Of a stretch of 64,000 nucleotides of DNA, positions 28,021 to 36,120 are shown piece by piece. The stretch is from Fluoribacter dumoffii NY 23 (lineage in GTDB: Bacteria > Pseudomonadota > Gammaproteobacteria > Legionellales > Legionellaceae). Numbering within the stretch: the stretch's first letter is position 1; each line of letters opens with the position of its first letter. The stretch covers positions 2,299,492 to 2,363,491 of the forward strand of contig NZ_CM001373.1 of NCBI RefSeq assembly GCF_000236165.1, given 5' to 3'. Both the position numbers and the translations under genes were made by a program. A model generated the notes under the pieces. It saw only the letters and a program-made list of their open reading frames with translations. It did not search any database and was not told the origin of the DNA.

Positions 28021-28428
28021 ATGGCTTTGGCACTGACGATTGGACAAGTAGCGAGTCTGGCGGGTGTTTCTCATGACACCATTAGGCTTTATGAACGATA
28101 TGGTTTGATTGAAGAACCCCCTCGTGCCGCCAATGGGTACCGCCAATATCCCGTGGAGGCAGTTGATAAGTTGCGTTTTATCCAGCGTGCCAAGACCATG
28201 GGATTTGCCCTCAAAGAAATTCAGGAATTATTGTCCATTCATCACTCATCCAAACAATCCTGTGGTGAAGTGAGATCCAAGGCACAGCAAAACCTGGCGC
28301 ATATTGCTGAAAAGATTCAAGAACTCAAGCGACTGGAAAAAGCTTTAAAAGCACTGGTCAGTGACTGTGAAACACGCCAACCAGATGAACTGTGCTCAAT
28401 TTTTGTTTCACTCAAACAAAAAGGGTAG
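28021..28428 (+). CDS. merR: MerR-family regulator, Hg(II)-type cysteine pattern
   Basis: 135 residues. The winged helix is IGQVASLAGVSHDTIRLYERYGLI; a long dimerisation helix follows. Cysteines at 81, 116 and 125 have the same spacing (35 and 9) as Cys82, Cys117 and Cys126 of Tn21/Tn501 MerR, the three mercury ligands. The loop between the last two differs (ETRQPDEL). Hg(II) or a similar thiophilic ion is the likely inducer. It lies 21 bases after the CMD gene and should act on the promoter at 27566-27597. Confidence 0.85.
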   Translation: MALALTIGQVASLAGVSHDTIRLYERYGLIEEPPRAANGYRQYPVEAVDKLRFIQRAKTMGFALKEIQELLSIHHSSKQSCGEVRSKAQQNLAHIAEKIQELKRLEKALKALVSDCETRQPDELCSIFVSLKQKG

Positions 28429-28433
28429 AAATA

Positions 28434-28532
28434 ATGGAAAAGATTGATTCGGAAAAAGGCGCTGAGCCCGGTAGATATTATGTGCCCATCTCAAACAATC
28501 TGAATTTCTATGCGTACCAAATGGAGGCTTAA
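28434..28532 (+). CDS. Possible 32-residue leader peptide upstream of merC
   Basis: ATG at 28434, six bases after the merR stop, to TAA at 28530-28532. The product is MEKIDSEKGAEPGRYYVPIS plus twelve residues, polar, not recognised. The merC TTG start follows the stop directly and its GGAGG lies inside this frame, so translation could couple the two. It may be a fragment or a chance frame. Confidence 0.3.
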   Translation: MEKIDSEKGAEPGRYYVPISNNLNFYAYQMEA

Positions 28533-28533
28533 T

Positions 28534-28968
28534 TTGAAAACACTAATTCGCTTATTCGCCCGTATTGGCGACAAAGCCGGATCACTGGGAGCACTTGTAT
28601 CCGCCATGAGCTGTGCCATGTGTTTTCCTGCCATCGCTAGCTTGGGTGCGGCCCTCGGCTTGGGCGTACTCAGCCAGTGGGAAGGCATGTTCGTCAATAC
28701 TCTGCTGCCGCTGTTCGCCTGGATTGCCCTAGCTGCAAACGGTCTGGGCTGGTTTAGTCATCGGCAATGGCACCGGAGTCTGTTGGGTATAGCTGGCCCG
28801 ACTCTGCTGCTGTTGTCTCTGTATCCCTGGTTCCAATACGGCTGGAGCACCTATGTCACTTACTTAGCATTGGCGTTAATGGTGGCCGTATCGCTCTGGG
28901 ATATTTTTTCAGCCGCGAACAAACGCTGCGATGAAAACTGCACTGCGCCAACGAACAAAATCAACTAA
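28534..28968 (+). CDS. merC: MerC-type mercury transporter
   Basis: 144 residues from a TTG start with GGAGG six bases upstream (a longer frame opens at 28510). It is an inner-membrane mercuric-ion uptake protein with four membrane segments. Diagnostic similarity to MerC: KAGSLGALVSAMSCAMCFPA with the CxxC pair in TM1, LSQWEGMFVNTLLPLFAWIA, FSHRQWHRSLLGI, and a C-terminal KRCDENC pair. No merA reductase, merT or merP is in the window. The base composition is richer in GC than the neighbours, suggesting separate acquisition. It converges on the relaxase gene, 14 bases away. Confidence 0.88.
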   Translation: MKTLIRLFARIGDKAGSLGALVSAMSCAMCFPAIASLGAALGLGVLSQWEGMFVNTLLPLFAWIALAANGLGWFSHRQWHRSLLGIAGPTLLLLSLYPWFQYGWSTYVTYLALALMVAVSLWDIFSAANKRCDENCTAPTNKIN

Positions 28969-28982
28969 AAAGCTCACACTTT

Positions 28983-30866
28983 TTATTGCTTGTGATTTTT
29001 ACCTTTCTGTTTTAGTCCAGAAACTTTCCGTCGCACATGGTTATCAAGTTGGAGTCTTTGCCGCTCCAGCTGATCATGTGCATTATCCTGCAATAGCATT
29101 TTACTTCTTCCGGTGAACTGAACCATATCGAGTTGGGGCAGGTCTCGCAAGCTGTTTTGACCTTCGGCTGGCGGGCCTTGTCTAATGCTGAAAGCGTTGG
29201 GCTTCGTTCTGGAAAGGATGCCTCTTTGCTTTCTTTTTTTTCCAAGGGTTGTTCCAGCAATTTCATCGCTTCTTGCAGTTCTTCTTCCATCATTAAACCC
29301 GTATCGTCTTGATTGTTCATGGTGTTTCTCCTGTTCTGAAATCATTTTTTTTCGCTGGGCTTCCATATCTGGGTCAGCGAAGGTTATTGAGATTTTGTTC
29401 TGCACTGTTATTTGAAGAATGATCTTTTTAAAAAGTGGCGAGCCTTTGACTTGGATACAGTTACCGTATTGCTGCTTTGCCATTTCAATGGCTTTTTTCA
29501 GTGTGGCAATAGAACCACCTTTAGAAATTTTGATTTCCTTACCGTCATTTCTAATAACTGCCTTATCCAGCTTATAAATTGCTGTTCCTTCTTTGGTAAT
29601 GGAGTCAATTCGCTCAATATCAGTTAAAGAAATATCGAACGATCTTCCAGATAAGGTATAATTACTTAGATTTTTTCGGTTTCGATAACGCAAGGCTGCT
29701 ATAGCTTCTTTGTCACCTTGCTGAGCTTTTTGTTGTAACCAATCAGCCCAGGTTTTGTTTTGGTGCAAATCAATCATATGCCTTCGCTCTTTAGCGTAAT
29801 TTTGGCGTATTTTTTCAATGTCATTCAGAAGGGTTTTACTGATTTGCTTGTAAAGATATTTTTTTTGAGTTCTCGAAGTGTTCATTAACTTCAAAGCTGT
29901 ACGCTTGATTCGACCGCGCTTCTTGGCTTTATCAATCAGTCTGACTTTAGCTTCACGCAGATGTCTGAGCGTTTCTGAAAGTAGTGTTTTGCAATGTTCT
30001 TTTTCATAACGATAACGTGCATAGATTTCTGATAGGATCACTTTCTTGTCCAGCGGTTCATAACGATAAATATTTTGCTTGGAAATTTCAGCATTGAATG
30101 GAGATGGCTTAAATTCACCTAGTTTTGATTCCAGGTTCTTTTTAGAAAAATTCCGAGAGATGGAGCTTGCCTTAACCGTAAGTCCTCTTTCATTACAAAA
30201 TACTAATCCATTGGCTCTAATACAAATCTCCAAGCCATGTTGTGCAAGAAATTTATGGATCTCATTCCAACTGTTGGCTGAATCAATTTGCACTCTACAA
30301 TTTCGCTTCAGCCAGTTAATCAGACTTTCAATGCCTGAGTGCTGCTCCATATCGTCGGCGAGGTTTTCGGATCTTCCTTTTCGGGCTTGATGATTGGTTA
30401 TTTCAAGTCCATACTCAATTTCAAGCTTGGATGCAACTTCGGCAAATGCCCTATAAGCTCTGTACGGTTCAATCATATTAAAGGTTTTAGGATGAATTTT
30501 ATTAATGGCAACGTGAATATGAAGGTTGTCCGTATCGTGATGAATGGAACTGATTCTTTGATGTTCTTTAAATCCAATTGACGATACAACCCTGTCTTCT
30601 ATAGCCTTCAATATCTCTTCAGATGGGTTTTCCCCTGGGGCAAATGATATTAGAAAATGGTATGTCTTATCGCCTTTGGCTCTTTGGTTTCGCGCCTGTG
30701 TTGCCAATACTTCATGAGTAGCCCATGTGGGATCAACACTGTAACAGTTTGATATCCTCACCTGACCCACTCGTTCCTGCTTGTTTTGTTCATCAGTTAT
30801 ATATTTTACCAGACTTGAAAAACTACTCAGTCTTGCTGACTTCATGGGAATGTGGCGAATAATCAT
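28983..30866 (-). CDS. traI: IncP-type TraI relaxase (MOBP)
   Basis: 627 residues, versus about 730 in RP4 TraI. It nicks oriT and stays bound to the 5' end of the transferred strand. The N-terminus matches RP4 TraI closely: LVKYITDEQ places the catalytic Tyr at residue 22, and HHDTDNLHIHVAINKIHP is the metal-binding His motif. EPYRAYRAFAEVASKLE and the ENLADDMEQHSGIESL region are also family hallmarks. The C-terminal part is charged and coiled; its last 340 bases also encode TraH in another frame. The start overlaps the traJ stop by four bases. Confidence 0.92.
   Translation of the reverse strand: MIIRHIPMKSARLSSFSSLVKYITDEQNKQERVGQVRISNCYSVDPTWATHEVLATQARNQRAKGDKTYHFLISFAPGENPSEEILKAIEDRVVSSIGFKEHQRISSIHHDTDNLHIHVAINKIHPKTFNMIEPYRAYRAFAEVASKLEIEYGLEITNHQARKGRSENLADDMEQHSGIESLINWLKRNCRVQIDSANSWNEIHKFLAQHGLEICIRANGLVFCNERGLTVKASSISRNFSKKNLESKLGEFKPSPFNAEISKQNIYRYEPLDKKVILSEIYARYRYEKEHCKTLLSETLRHLREAKVRLIDKAKKRGRIKRTALKLMNTSRTQKKYLYKQISKTLLNDIEKIRQNYAKERRHMIDLHQNKTWADWLQQKAQQGDKEAIAALRYRNRKNLSNYTLSGRSFDISLTDIERIDSITKEGTAIYKLDKAVIRNDGKEIKISKGGSIATLKKAIEMAKQQYGNCIQVKGSPLFKKIILQITVQNKISITFADPDMEAQRKKMISEQEKHHEQSRRYGFNDGRRTARSDEIAGTTLGKKRKQRGILSRTKPNAFSIRQGPPAEGQNSLRDLPQLDMVQFTGRSKMLLQDNAHDQLERQRLQLDNHVRRKVSGLKQKGKNHKQ
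29012..29320 (-). CDS. traH: TraH-like relaxosome protein encoded inside traI
   Basis: 102 residues read in a different frame entirely within the 3' end of traI. An AGGAG seven bases before the ATG supports real translation. The N-terminal third is acidic (MEEELQEAMKLLEQPLEKKE), the C-terminal third Cys-rich (ACETCPNSIWFSS, KCYCRIMHM, TMCDGKF). In RP4 the acidic oriT-complex protein TraH is likewise encoded inside traI, so position and acidity argue for a TraH equivalent. The Cys cluster may bind a metal. Sequence homology to RP4 TraH is not checked. Confidence 0.6.
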   Translation of the reverse strand: MNNQDDTGLMMEEELQEAMKLLEQPLEKKESKEASFPERSPTLSALDKARQPKVKTACETCPNSIWFSSPEEVKCYCRIMHMISWSGKDSNLITMCDGKFLD

Positions 30867-31216
30867 AATTTTTTCACCACCTCAAACATTGCATCCTGCG
30901 TTGTCTGAATGCGATCCAACAATGCCTTAATTTTTCTGTAGTCAAAATGTGCCACACGTCTATCCTGGGTAAGCCACAGCTTAAAAAGCCCTCCAAGCCT
31001 TCCCATGTCGGCATTAATTTTGGACAGCTGAATCACATAATCTTTGTCTATTGAACTTTGGATTTGATAGCCCAGTCCAACCCGACGTAAGTATTCTGCG
31101 ATGGAAAGCCCTGCTCTGGCGGCATTGGTTTTTATTGCAATTTCTTCATCAGGAAGAACGGGCACACGAAGATGGCGTCCGTGTTTTCTGGTAGGGTTTT
31201 TATTCAATTCATCCAT
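30863..31216 (-). CDS. traJ: TraJ oriT-recognition protein
   Basis: 117 residues, near the length of RP4 TraJ. A ribbon-helix-helix-like start (HLRVPVLPDEEIAIKTNAA) is followed by AGLSIAEYLRRVGLGYQI and the family signature INADMGRLGGLFKLWLTQD. It binds beside nic and recruits TraI. It reads away from the oriT and its stop overlaps the traI start, the same order as in RP4. Confidence 0.9.
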   Translation of the reverse strand: MDELNKNPTRKHGRHLRVPVLPDEEIAIKTNAARAGLSIAEYLRRVGLGYQIQSSIDKDYVIQLSKINADMGRLGGLFKLWLTQDRRVAHFDYRKIKALLDRIQTTQDAMFEVVKKL

Positions 31217-31309
31217 AAGGTTGCTGACCTCTTAATAAGTGGTTATGCAATCCTTTAGGTACTGATTAATTTTTTACTTTTTGACCTCAAAAAGCAAGAT
31301 ACCCGTTGA

Positions 31310-31384
31310 GCACCGAAGGTGCAAATAAGGCTCGTGAAGTTTGGTGGCCAGCTTGCTGGTTAGCTAACTTCACCTATCTTGCCC
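31310..31384 (+). other. oriT: Origin of transfer (oriT), IncP/RP4-like
   Basis: CTTCACCTATCTTGCCC at 31368-31384 differs by one base from the RP4 nic region, placing the nick after G31381. Upstream lies an inverted repeat GTGAAGTT (31334-31341) / AACTTCAC (31366-31373) enclosing a hairpin CCAGC (31348) / GCTGG (31355), as the TraJ-binding repeat does in RP4. AATAAGG at 31324 and a small hairpin GCACC/GGTGC (31310-31322) precede it. It lies between divergent traJ and traK. Confidence 0.85.
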
Positions 31385-31416
31385 AGAGTTATGGTGTTTC
31401 TTATAGGGATCATAAC

Positions 31417-31481
31417 AGGTTCTTTTTCTTCTCATCAAGGTTTTTTTAACTCATGAGAAGAAAAAGAACTCAAAAGAACCT
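31417..31481. repeat. Long inverted repeat in the traK leader
   Basis: GTTCTTTTTCTTCTCAT (31419-31435) is perfectly complementary to 31453-31469, a 17-base stem with a 17-base loop. An overlapping outer pair AGGTTCTTTT (31417-31426) / AAAAGAACCT (31472-31481) offers an alternative stem. It may be a protein-binding site, such as for TraK, or an RNA structure controlling traKLM. The rest of 31482-31660 is AT-rich with repeated GAACAT/AACATT words and no gene. Confidence 0.6.
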
Positions 31482-31660
31482 AAAAAGGTAGCTGAAAACA
31501 TAAAAGAACATATATGAGAAGTAAAAAAAACATTTATAGGAAATAAATGGCATACAAAGAAACAATAAAGAACATTTTGAAAAAACATTTTTGTTGTGAA
31601 TGAGGAAAATTTCTAATAAGATGTATTGATAAAGATTAATCAAAAAACCGATGGGATGAG

Positions 31661-32005
31661 ATGAATAGTTCACTCAGTGAAAGAATTGCAAAAAGCCAAG
31701 CAAAAAAAAATGGCGCTAATAACACCAAAAATAAGGTGGCCTTTCTTGCTCTAAAGGAAGACATCATTGAAGCGTTATCTGATGGCTGGGCAATGAAAGC
31801 AATTTGGGAGACGTTAACTGAGGAAGGAAAAATTTCATTCACATACAAAACCTTTCGCTTATATGTAGCACAGTTCATTCGTGATGATTTAACGAATGAG
31901 CCGCAGGAGAAAACCAAGGAAGATAATAAGAAGAAAAGTAATGCCACTAATGAAATCAAAGGCTTTACTTATAATCCCATACCTAACTTGGAGGAACTCT
32001 TGTAA
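31661..32005 (+). CDS. traK: TraK-like oriT-binding protein
   Basis: 114 residues, basic at the start (LSERIAKSQAKKNGANNTKNK). A predicted DNA-binding core reads IIEALSDGWAMKAIWETLTEEGKISFTYKTFRLYV, followed by a charged linker. RP4 TraK wraps the oriT DNA; gene order (first of three divergent genes beside oriT) and the core sequence fit. Its stop overlaps the traL region by one base. Confidence 0.82.
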   Translation: MNSSLSERIAKSQAKKNGANNTKNKVAFLALKEDIIEALSDGWAMKAIWETLTEEGKISFTYKTFRLYVAQFIRDDLTNEPQEKTKEDNKKKSNATNEIKGFTYNPIPNLEELL

Positions 32006-32730
32006 TGGCCAAAATACATATTACGATGCAAGGCAAAGGCGGTGTCGGTAAATCCTTTGTTTCAGCAACCACAGCTCAGTATAAACTCCATAAAGAACAA
32101 GCAGCACTTTGTATAGACACGGATCCCATTAATGCCACATTTCATGGTTTCAAAGCGCTCAATGTTGAGCGTCTTGATATTATGGAGGGTGATGAGATTA
32201 ACCCCCGTCATTTTGATGCTTTGATTGAAAAAATTGCTGCAACAGAGAAAGATATTATCATTGATAATGGCGCCAGTTCTTTTGTGCCTCTTTCACATTA
32301 TATCATCAGCAACCAGGTGCCAGCATTATTACAAGCCTTGGGACATGAACTTATTGTTCATTCTGTCATCACCGGTGGCCAGGCTTTATTCGATACCATC
32401 ACAGGGTTTATTCACTTAGTGAATCAATTACCAGAAGATATTCGTTTCGTTGTATGGCTAAACCCGTACTGGGGAAGAATTGAGCATGAAGGAAAGACAT
32501 TTGAACAAATGAAAGTATATAAAGATAATACAGATCGGGTTACAGCACTAATTAATATCCCTGACTTAAAGGAAGAAACTTTTGGGCGAGATTTAACTGA
32601 GATGCTTCAACAAAAAATTACATTTAATGAAGCAATAAATTCCCCTAAGCGAAGTATTATGACTAGGCAACGGTTAAAACTAATTCGTGATCAGTTATTT
32701 AGTCAGATTGATAACGCCATGGTGATTTAA
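32005..32730 (+). CDS. traL: TraL-like ParA-family ATPase
   Basis: 241 residues, the length of RP4 TraL. The deviant Walker A motif QGKGGVGKSFVSA lies at about 10-22, with CIDTDPINATFHGF and IIIDNGASSFVPL as further nucleotide-site segments. The precise role of TraL in conjugation is not known. It sits between traK and traM with one-base junctions, so the three are translated together. Confidence 0.88.
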   Translation: MAKIHITMQGKGGVGKSFVSATTAQYKLHKEQAALCIDTDPINATFHGFKALNVERLDIMEGDEINPRHFDALIEKIAATEKDIIIDNGASSFVPLSHYIISNQVPALLQALGHELIVHSVITGGQALFDTITGFIHLVNQLPEDIRFVVWLNPYWGRIEHEGKTFEQMKVYKDNTDRVTALINIPDLKEETFGRDLTEMLQQKITFNEAINSPKRSIMTRQRLKLIRDQLFSQIDNAMVI

Positions 32731-33170
32731 TGTCAGAAGCTATTGATGAAACAATAAAAGAGATTGCCGTCAGGCATGGTGTGATTTTAAGTAAAGATGA
32801 TCCAGTCCTCATCCTTCAAACCATGAATGAAAGACTGCTTGAGGAAACCCGAAAGTCCCAACAAGAAATGCTGGCTCGGTTTAAAGAGGAAATGGAGAAC
32901 ATTTCCTCTCAATGGAAAGATGATGCCAGGGAAAAAGCTGAGAAAGTTCTCAATGCTGCATTGGCTAGCAGTAAAGAGGCTATGGCAAGATTGCTGCAAG
33001 AATCTACCAGAGAATCGGTTCATGCCGTGAAAAAAATGATATCGGATTCACTGGCGGAAGCTCGTTATTTGACGCAACAGGCGCGGAAATTTAGTCAGTT
33101 TACATTGATCTCATCAATAGCAATCTTGATTGGAATTGTGTTAACGTGTTTGGTGCATTTTTTGAAGTAA
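32730..33170 (+). CDS. traM: TraM-like transfer protein
   Basis: 146 residues. A helical, coiled-coil-prone middle (KSQQEMLARFKEEMENISSQWKDD) is followed by one C-terminal membrane segment (LISSIAILIGIVLTCLVHFL). Size, order after traL and single C-terminal anchor match RP4 TraM. Function in transfer is undefined. It ends the traKLM unit. Confidence 0.8.
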   Translation: MSEAIDETIKEIAVRHGVILSKDDPVLILQTMNERLLEETRKSQQEMLARFKEEMENISSQWKDDAREKAEKVLNAALASSKEAMARLLQESTRESVHAVKKMISDSLAEARYLTQQARKFSQFTLISSIAILIGIVLTCLVHFLK

Positions 33171-33340
33171 AATTTATACGACTGATCGTCCAAACTGAGT
33201 CCGTCCTAATAAGATTTAAATAGGGCACCAAACATCATATTCAGCTACATATTAAGGCCGTTATTGGGATTTTTACAAGTTAGGCACTGGAAAAACAGCA
33301 GATGACAACAAATGAATAATAAATAAGGCACTTTGAATTA

Positions 33341-34795
33341 ATGGATATTATTAAACTCAGTCAACTTGGAGAAGGTAACACGCTTGAATACAAGCGAAAC
33401 ACTGATAAGCTTGATTCTATTTTAAAATCAGTTAGTGCATTTGCCAATACGGCTGGTGGTATTATCTTGATCGGTGTCGAGGATAATGGAACAATCGTAG
33501 GTGTCTCCGATATCGGAAAAATACAAGAGCAGTTATCCAATTCAATTTCGAATCGAATTAAACCACAATTGATCCCTGAAATTACAGTCACTGATATTAA
33601 CAACAAATCAGTTATCTCAGTACAAATTGAACATGCACCAGGCCCCTATTACCTAAGTGACAAGGGGGAAGAAAAAGGTGTTTACATTAGGGTGGGTAAC
33701 TCAAATCGCCTTGCTGGACCCGAAGTCATTGCAGAGATTAAACGCTCAAATAATTATTCTTCATTTGATAAAGCTCCGTGTGATGATGTAACAGAAACTG
33801 ATTTAGACAAGGCACTTGTTAAATCTATATATGCTAGTCGTGGTAGAGCGATTGATACTTCTAAACTGATGAGTTTAGGTATTTTGACAAAAAAGGGTAG
33901 ACGTACCGTTGCAACCAATGGTGGTGTGATTTTATTTGGTTTGCCAGAAATTCGCGAAACTTATTTTCCTTACGCTGAAGTTCGATGTGCTCGCTTTAAA
34001 GGGACTTCACGATCTGAATTCATTGATCGTCTCAACATAGAAGGTGGTATCTTAGCTGCTATTGATGAGGTTCCAAAATTTATTCGGCGCAATACAAAAA
34101 TGGCCGGAAAATTCGGTGACATGCGACGGCGAGATATCCCTGAATATCCTGTAGAAGGGATCCGTGAAGCTCTGACCAATGCAATAGCACATGCCAATTA
34201 TGAAGTGACCGGTAGTCGGATATTCATAGCTATCTATGATGATCGCCTTGAAATTCAAAATCCAGGCATTATGATGCCAGGAATGAGTATTGAACAATTT
34301 AAAGCCGGTGTTAGTCGTATACGCAACCCCGTTATTGCGAAAACACTTGGTCAATTGGAGTTAATTGAGGAATGGGGCAGTGGATATAAACGTATTCAGG
34401 ATGCTTGTGAGCAAGGTGGTTATCCATTACCAGAGTGGGAAGAGTTTGGATCTGCTTTACGAGTAACATTCTACCCTCACCTAGAAGTTGTGGAACTGGG
34501 TGCTGAACCTGGCACCCAGTTGGCACCTAGTCAGCACTCAGTTATCAGAGAGTTGGATCTTGACGATGAGATGATCCAGCTTATTGAATTTTGCAAAGAA
34601 AAAAGATCATTTCAGGCAATGTTGGAATATATGGGTTGGAAGGATAGAACTAAATTTAGAAGGCGTTTTGTCTCCCCATTACTCGAAAAAGGGATAATCG
34701 AAAGGACTATTCCAGAGAAGCCTAGTAGCTCAAAACAAAGATACCATATTACAAATCATGGGTTCGAAATCTTACAAAAAGTTAAAGAAACTTAG
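33341..34795 (+). CDS. AlbA_2 (Schlafen-type) / RecG-like ATP-binding regulator
   Basis: 484 residues. The N-terminal AlbA_2 domain is recognised by EGNTLEYKRN, SVSAFANTAGGIILIGVEDNG and the GVYIRVGNSNRLA segment. The middle carries an HATPase_c_4 region (REALTNAIAHANY, IYDDRLEIQNPG, EEWGSGYKRI). The C-terminus (about 400-484) looks like a winged helix (MLEYMGWKDRTKFRRRFVSPLLEKGIIER). Such proteins are common in mobile DNA and are annotated as transcriptional regulators or putative helicases without proof. It follows traM by 170 bases and precedes the tRNA-derived repeat that closes the island. Confidence 0.82.
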   Translation: MDIIKLSQLGEGNTLEYKRNTDKLDSILKSVSAFANTAGGIILIGVEDNGTIVGVSDIGKIQEQLSNSISNRIKPQLIPEITVTDINNKSVISVQIEHAPGPYYLSDKGEEKGVYIRVGNSNRLAGPEVIAEIKRSNNYSSFDKAPCDDVTETDLDKALVKSIYASRGRAIDTSKLMSLGILTKKGRRTVATNGGVILFGLPEIRETYFPYAEVRCARFKGTSRSEFIDRLNIEGGILAAIDEVPKFIRRNTKMAGKFGDMRRRDIPEYPVEGIREALTNAIAHANYEVTGSRIFIAIYDDRLEIQNPGIMMPGMSIEQFKAGVSRIRNPVIAKTLGQLELIEEWGSGYKRIQDACEQGGYPLPEWEEFGSALRVTFYPHLEVVELGAEPGTQLAPSQHSVIRELDLDDEMIQLIEFCKEKRSFQAMLEYMGWKDRTKFRRRFVSPLLEKGIIERTIPEKPSSSKQRYHITNHGFEILQKVKET

Positions 34796-34893
34796 ACTAA
34801 AAAGTGGCGCCGCATTACTTTACAGATAATTCGTGACAAGTGTCATTGTACTCTCGAATGTTAGTTAATGAGTCAAAGTGAACAAAATTTTAC

Positions 34894-35063
34894 TGTGACC
34901 AAAACGTGTCTCAACTGTGACGGTGCTCTGCTGTTCTAGGCAGTTTTAGGCCGTTTTTAGTGAATTTGACGCTTCACAAGGCATTGATTTATAACGAATT
35001 TAAAACTAGAGCATAAGGCTTCGAACCAAGGTGTCGGGGGTTCGAGTCCCTCCGAGCGCGCCA
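34894..35063 (+). repeat. Direct repeat copy 1, att-like island end
   Basis: About 170 bases starting TGTGACCAAAACG and ending in the tRNA 3' end (CCA at 35061-35063). A diverged second copy lies at 37596-37761. Shared blocks include AATTTGACG, CTCACAA/TTCACAA, ATTGATTT, AGAGCAT, ACCAAGGTGTCGGGG and TTCGAGTCCCTC. The outer 110 bases are not tRNA, so this looks like the end of an integrative element plus the tRNA target sequence. Confidence 0.75.
35008..35063 (+). pseudogene. 3' fragment of a tRNA gene, probably tRNA-Arg (TCG)
   Basis: AGAGCAT, an anticodon loop-like CTTCGAA, a variable region, a T arm GGGGG-TTCGAGT-CCCTC, the acceptor strand CGAGCGC, G and CCA. No 5' half is present and the anticodon stem does not pair fully. 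This is the usual footprint of an element integrated at a tRNA 3' end. The anticodon TCG is a reading of the loop and only moderately sure. Confidence 0.6.
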
Positions 35064-35355
35064 ATTTAAAATGCCCCCTTCCCTTTGTTAGAGTAGAGCC
35101 AAGAAAATAAAATGTTTATACAGTCCTTTAGCATATATAGGATGGGTTTAGGTTCTAAGCAACTGTACATGCTCCAAATAAGATTGACTTTTAACCTTAA
35201 AGAGTAGTAACCTAATCTCAGCTAGAAATGTCTATTTTATACTCTCCAAATCGTCGTTTTATTCATTTAATCCCTCGTTCTGTAGTTTTTAATTCTTGAC
35301 CGGTTTCCGGCTAAATTCGCCTATCTAGGCATTATAATAAATATAAGGATTACTT

Positions 35356-35565
35356 ATGTCTAAAACAGTAAATGGAATCGTTAAATGGTTTAACGAAGCA
35401 AAGGGGTTTGGTTTTATTGAGCAAGATTCCGGGCCAGATGTATTTGCTCACTTTAAAGAAATTTTAAGTTCTGGCTTCAAAACGCTCACAGAAGGTCAGC
35501 GAGTACAATTCGTTGTGACGCAAGGAGCAAAAGGTCTTCAGGCACAAAATATAATAGTTCTTTAA
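35356..35565 (+). CDS. Cold-shock domain protein (CspA family)
   Basis: 69 residues, one cold-shock domain. RNP1 is KGFGFIEQ and RNP2 is VFAHF; the start [20 protein letters not shown] is typical. It binds single-stranded RNA/DNA and melts RNA structure. AAGGA is placed well before the ATG, and a TATAAT lies about 20 bases upstream of the start codon. It lies between the two att-like repeats, upstream of a decayed RRM gene and dbpA. Confidence 0.92.
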   Translation: MSKTVNGIVKWFNEAKGFGFIEQDSGPDVFAHFKEILSSGFKTLTEGQRVQFVVTQGAKGLQAQNIIVL

Positions 35566-35588
35566 TTTAATTAGTTAATTTTATTTAC

Positions 35589-35616
35589 CCCCTACATCTC
35601 TTTGTAGGTGTAGGGG
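35589..35616 (+). terminator. Hairpin after csp, possible terminator
   Basis: CCCCTACA (35589-35596) pairs with TGTAGGGG (35609-35616). An alternative inner stem CCTACA/TGTAGG (35591-35608) also exists. The hairpin starts 24 bases after the csp stop. No clear T-run follows, so intrinsic termination is uncertain. Confidence 0.4.
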
Positions 35617-35644
35617 TTACTTGAAGGAAATAACAGTAAGGCAA

Positions 35645-35886
35645 CATAAAATTTATGCAGGCAATTTAATCTTTGAAATTACTGAAGAGACATTAAAAGC
35701 AGAATTTTCAAAATAGAGTAAGGTAGACGAGCTTCTTCAAAGATCGCTTTACTGGCGACATCAAAGGTTTAGTTTTATAATCTTTAGCTCCCCAAAAAAA
35801 TCTCAATCCTCTTTAGATATGAATGGGAAATGCGGGAAGGACGTCTATTAAAGGTAACCATGGCTCAAGAGAAATACACCTCCTGA
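35645..35886 (+). pseudogene. Decayed RRM-type RNA-binding protein gene
   Basis: The reading KIYAGNLIFEITEETLKAEFSK then stop then SKVDE matches the start of small bacterial RRM proteins (KIYVGNL is RNP2). Further on, SKGFSFI-like and MNGK segments appear in shifted frames, and WEMREGRLLKVTMAQEK before TGA 35884-35886 fits the end of the domain. The start codon is lost, and at least one stop and one or more frameshifts interrupt it. Total span of about 80 codons equals one RRM. The rest of the gap to 36120 holds nothing recognisable. Confidence 0.65.
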
Positions 35887-36120
35887 GGAGATGTCATCGA
35901 TAATTTATACTGGTTTTTAATATATTAAAGCTTTGCCCAGCAGACAAATTATCCTATACGTTTTACCCTTATCAATCCATTTTACCTATAAAGAACGAGC
36001 TGCAGCATTTATTGAACGAAAAATAGAGAATTATTGAACTGTAACAAAAATACGACATCAGGTGAGACCACACCTTATATGTATCAATGGCAATTTAGCA
36101 CCAATAGGGGAAGCCGCTTC

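Noticed and set aside
35008..35063. A functional tRNA gene
   Set aside because: There is no 5' half and the anticodon stem does not pair; the second copy is likewise incomplete.
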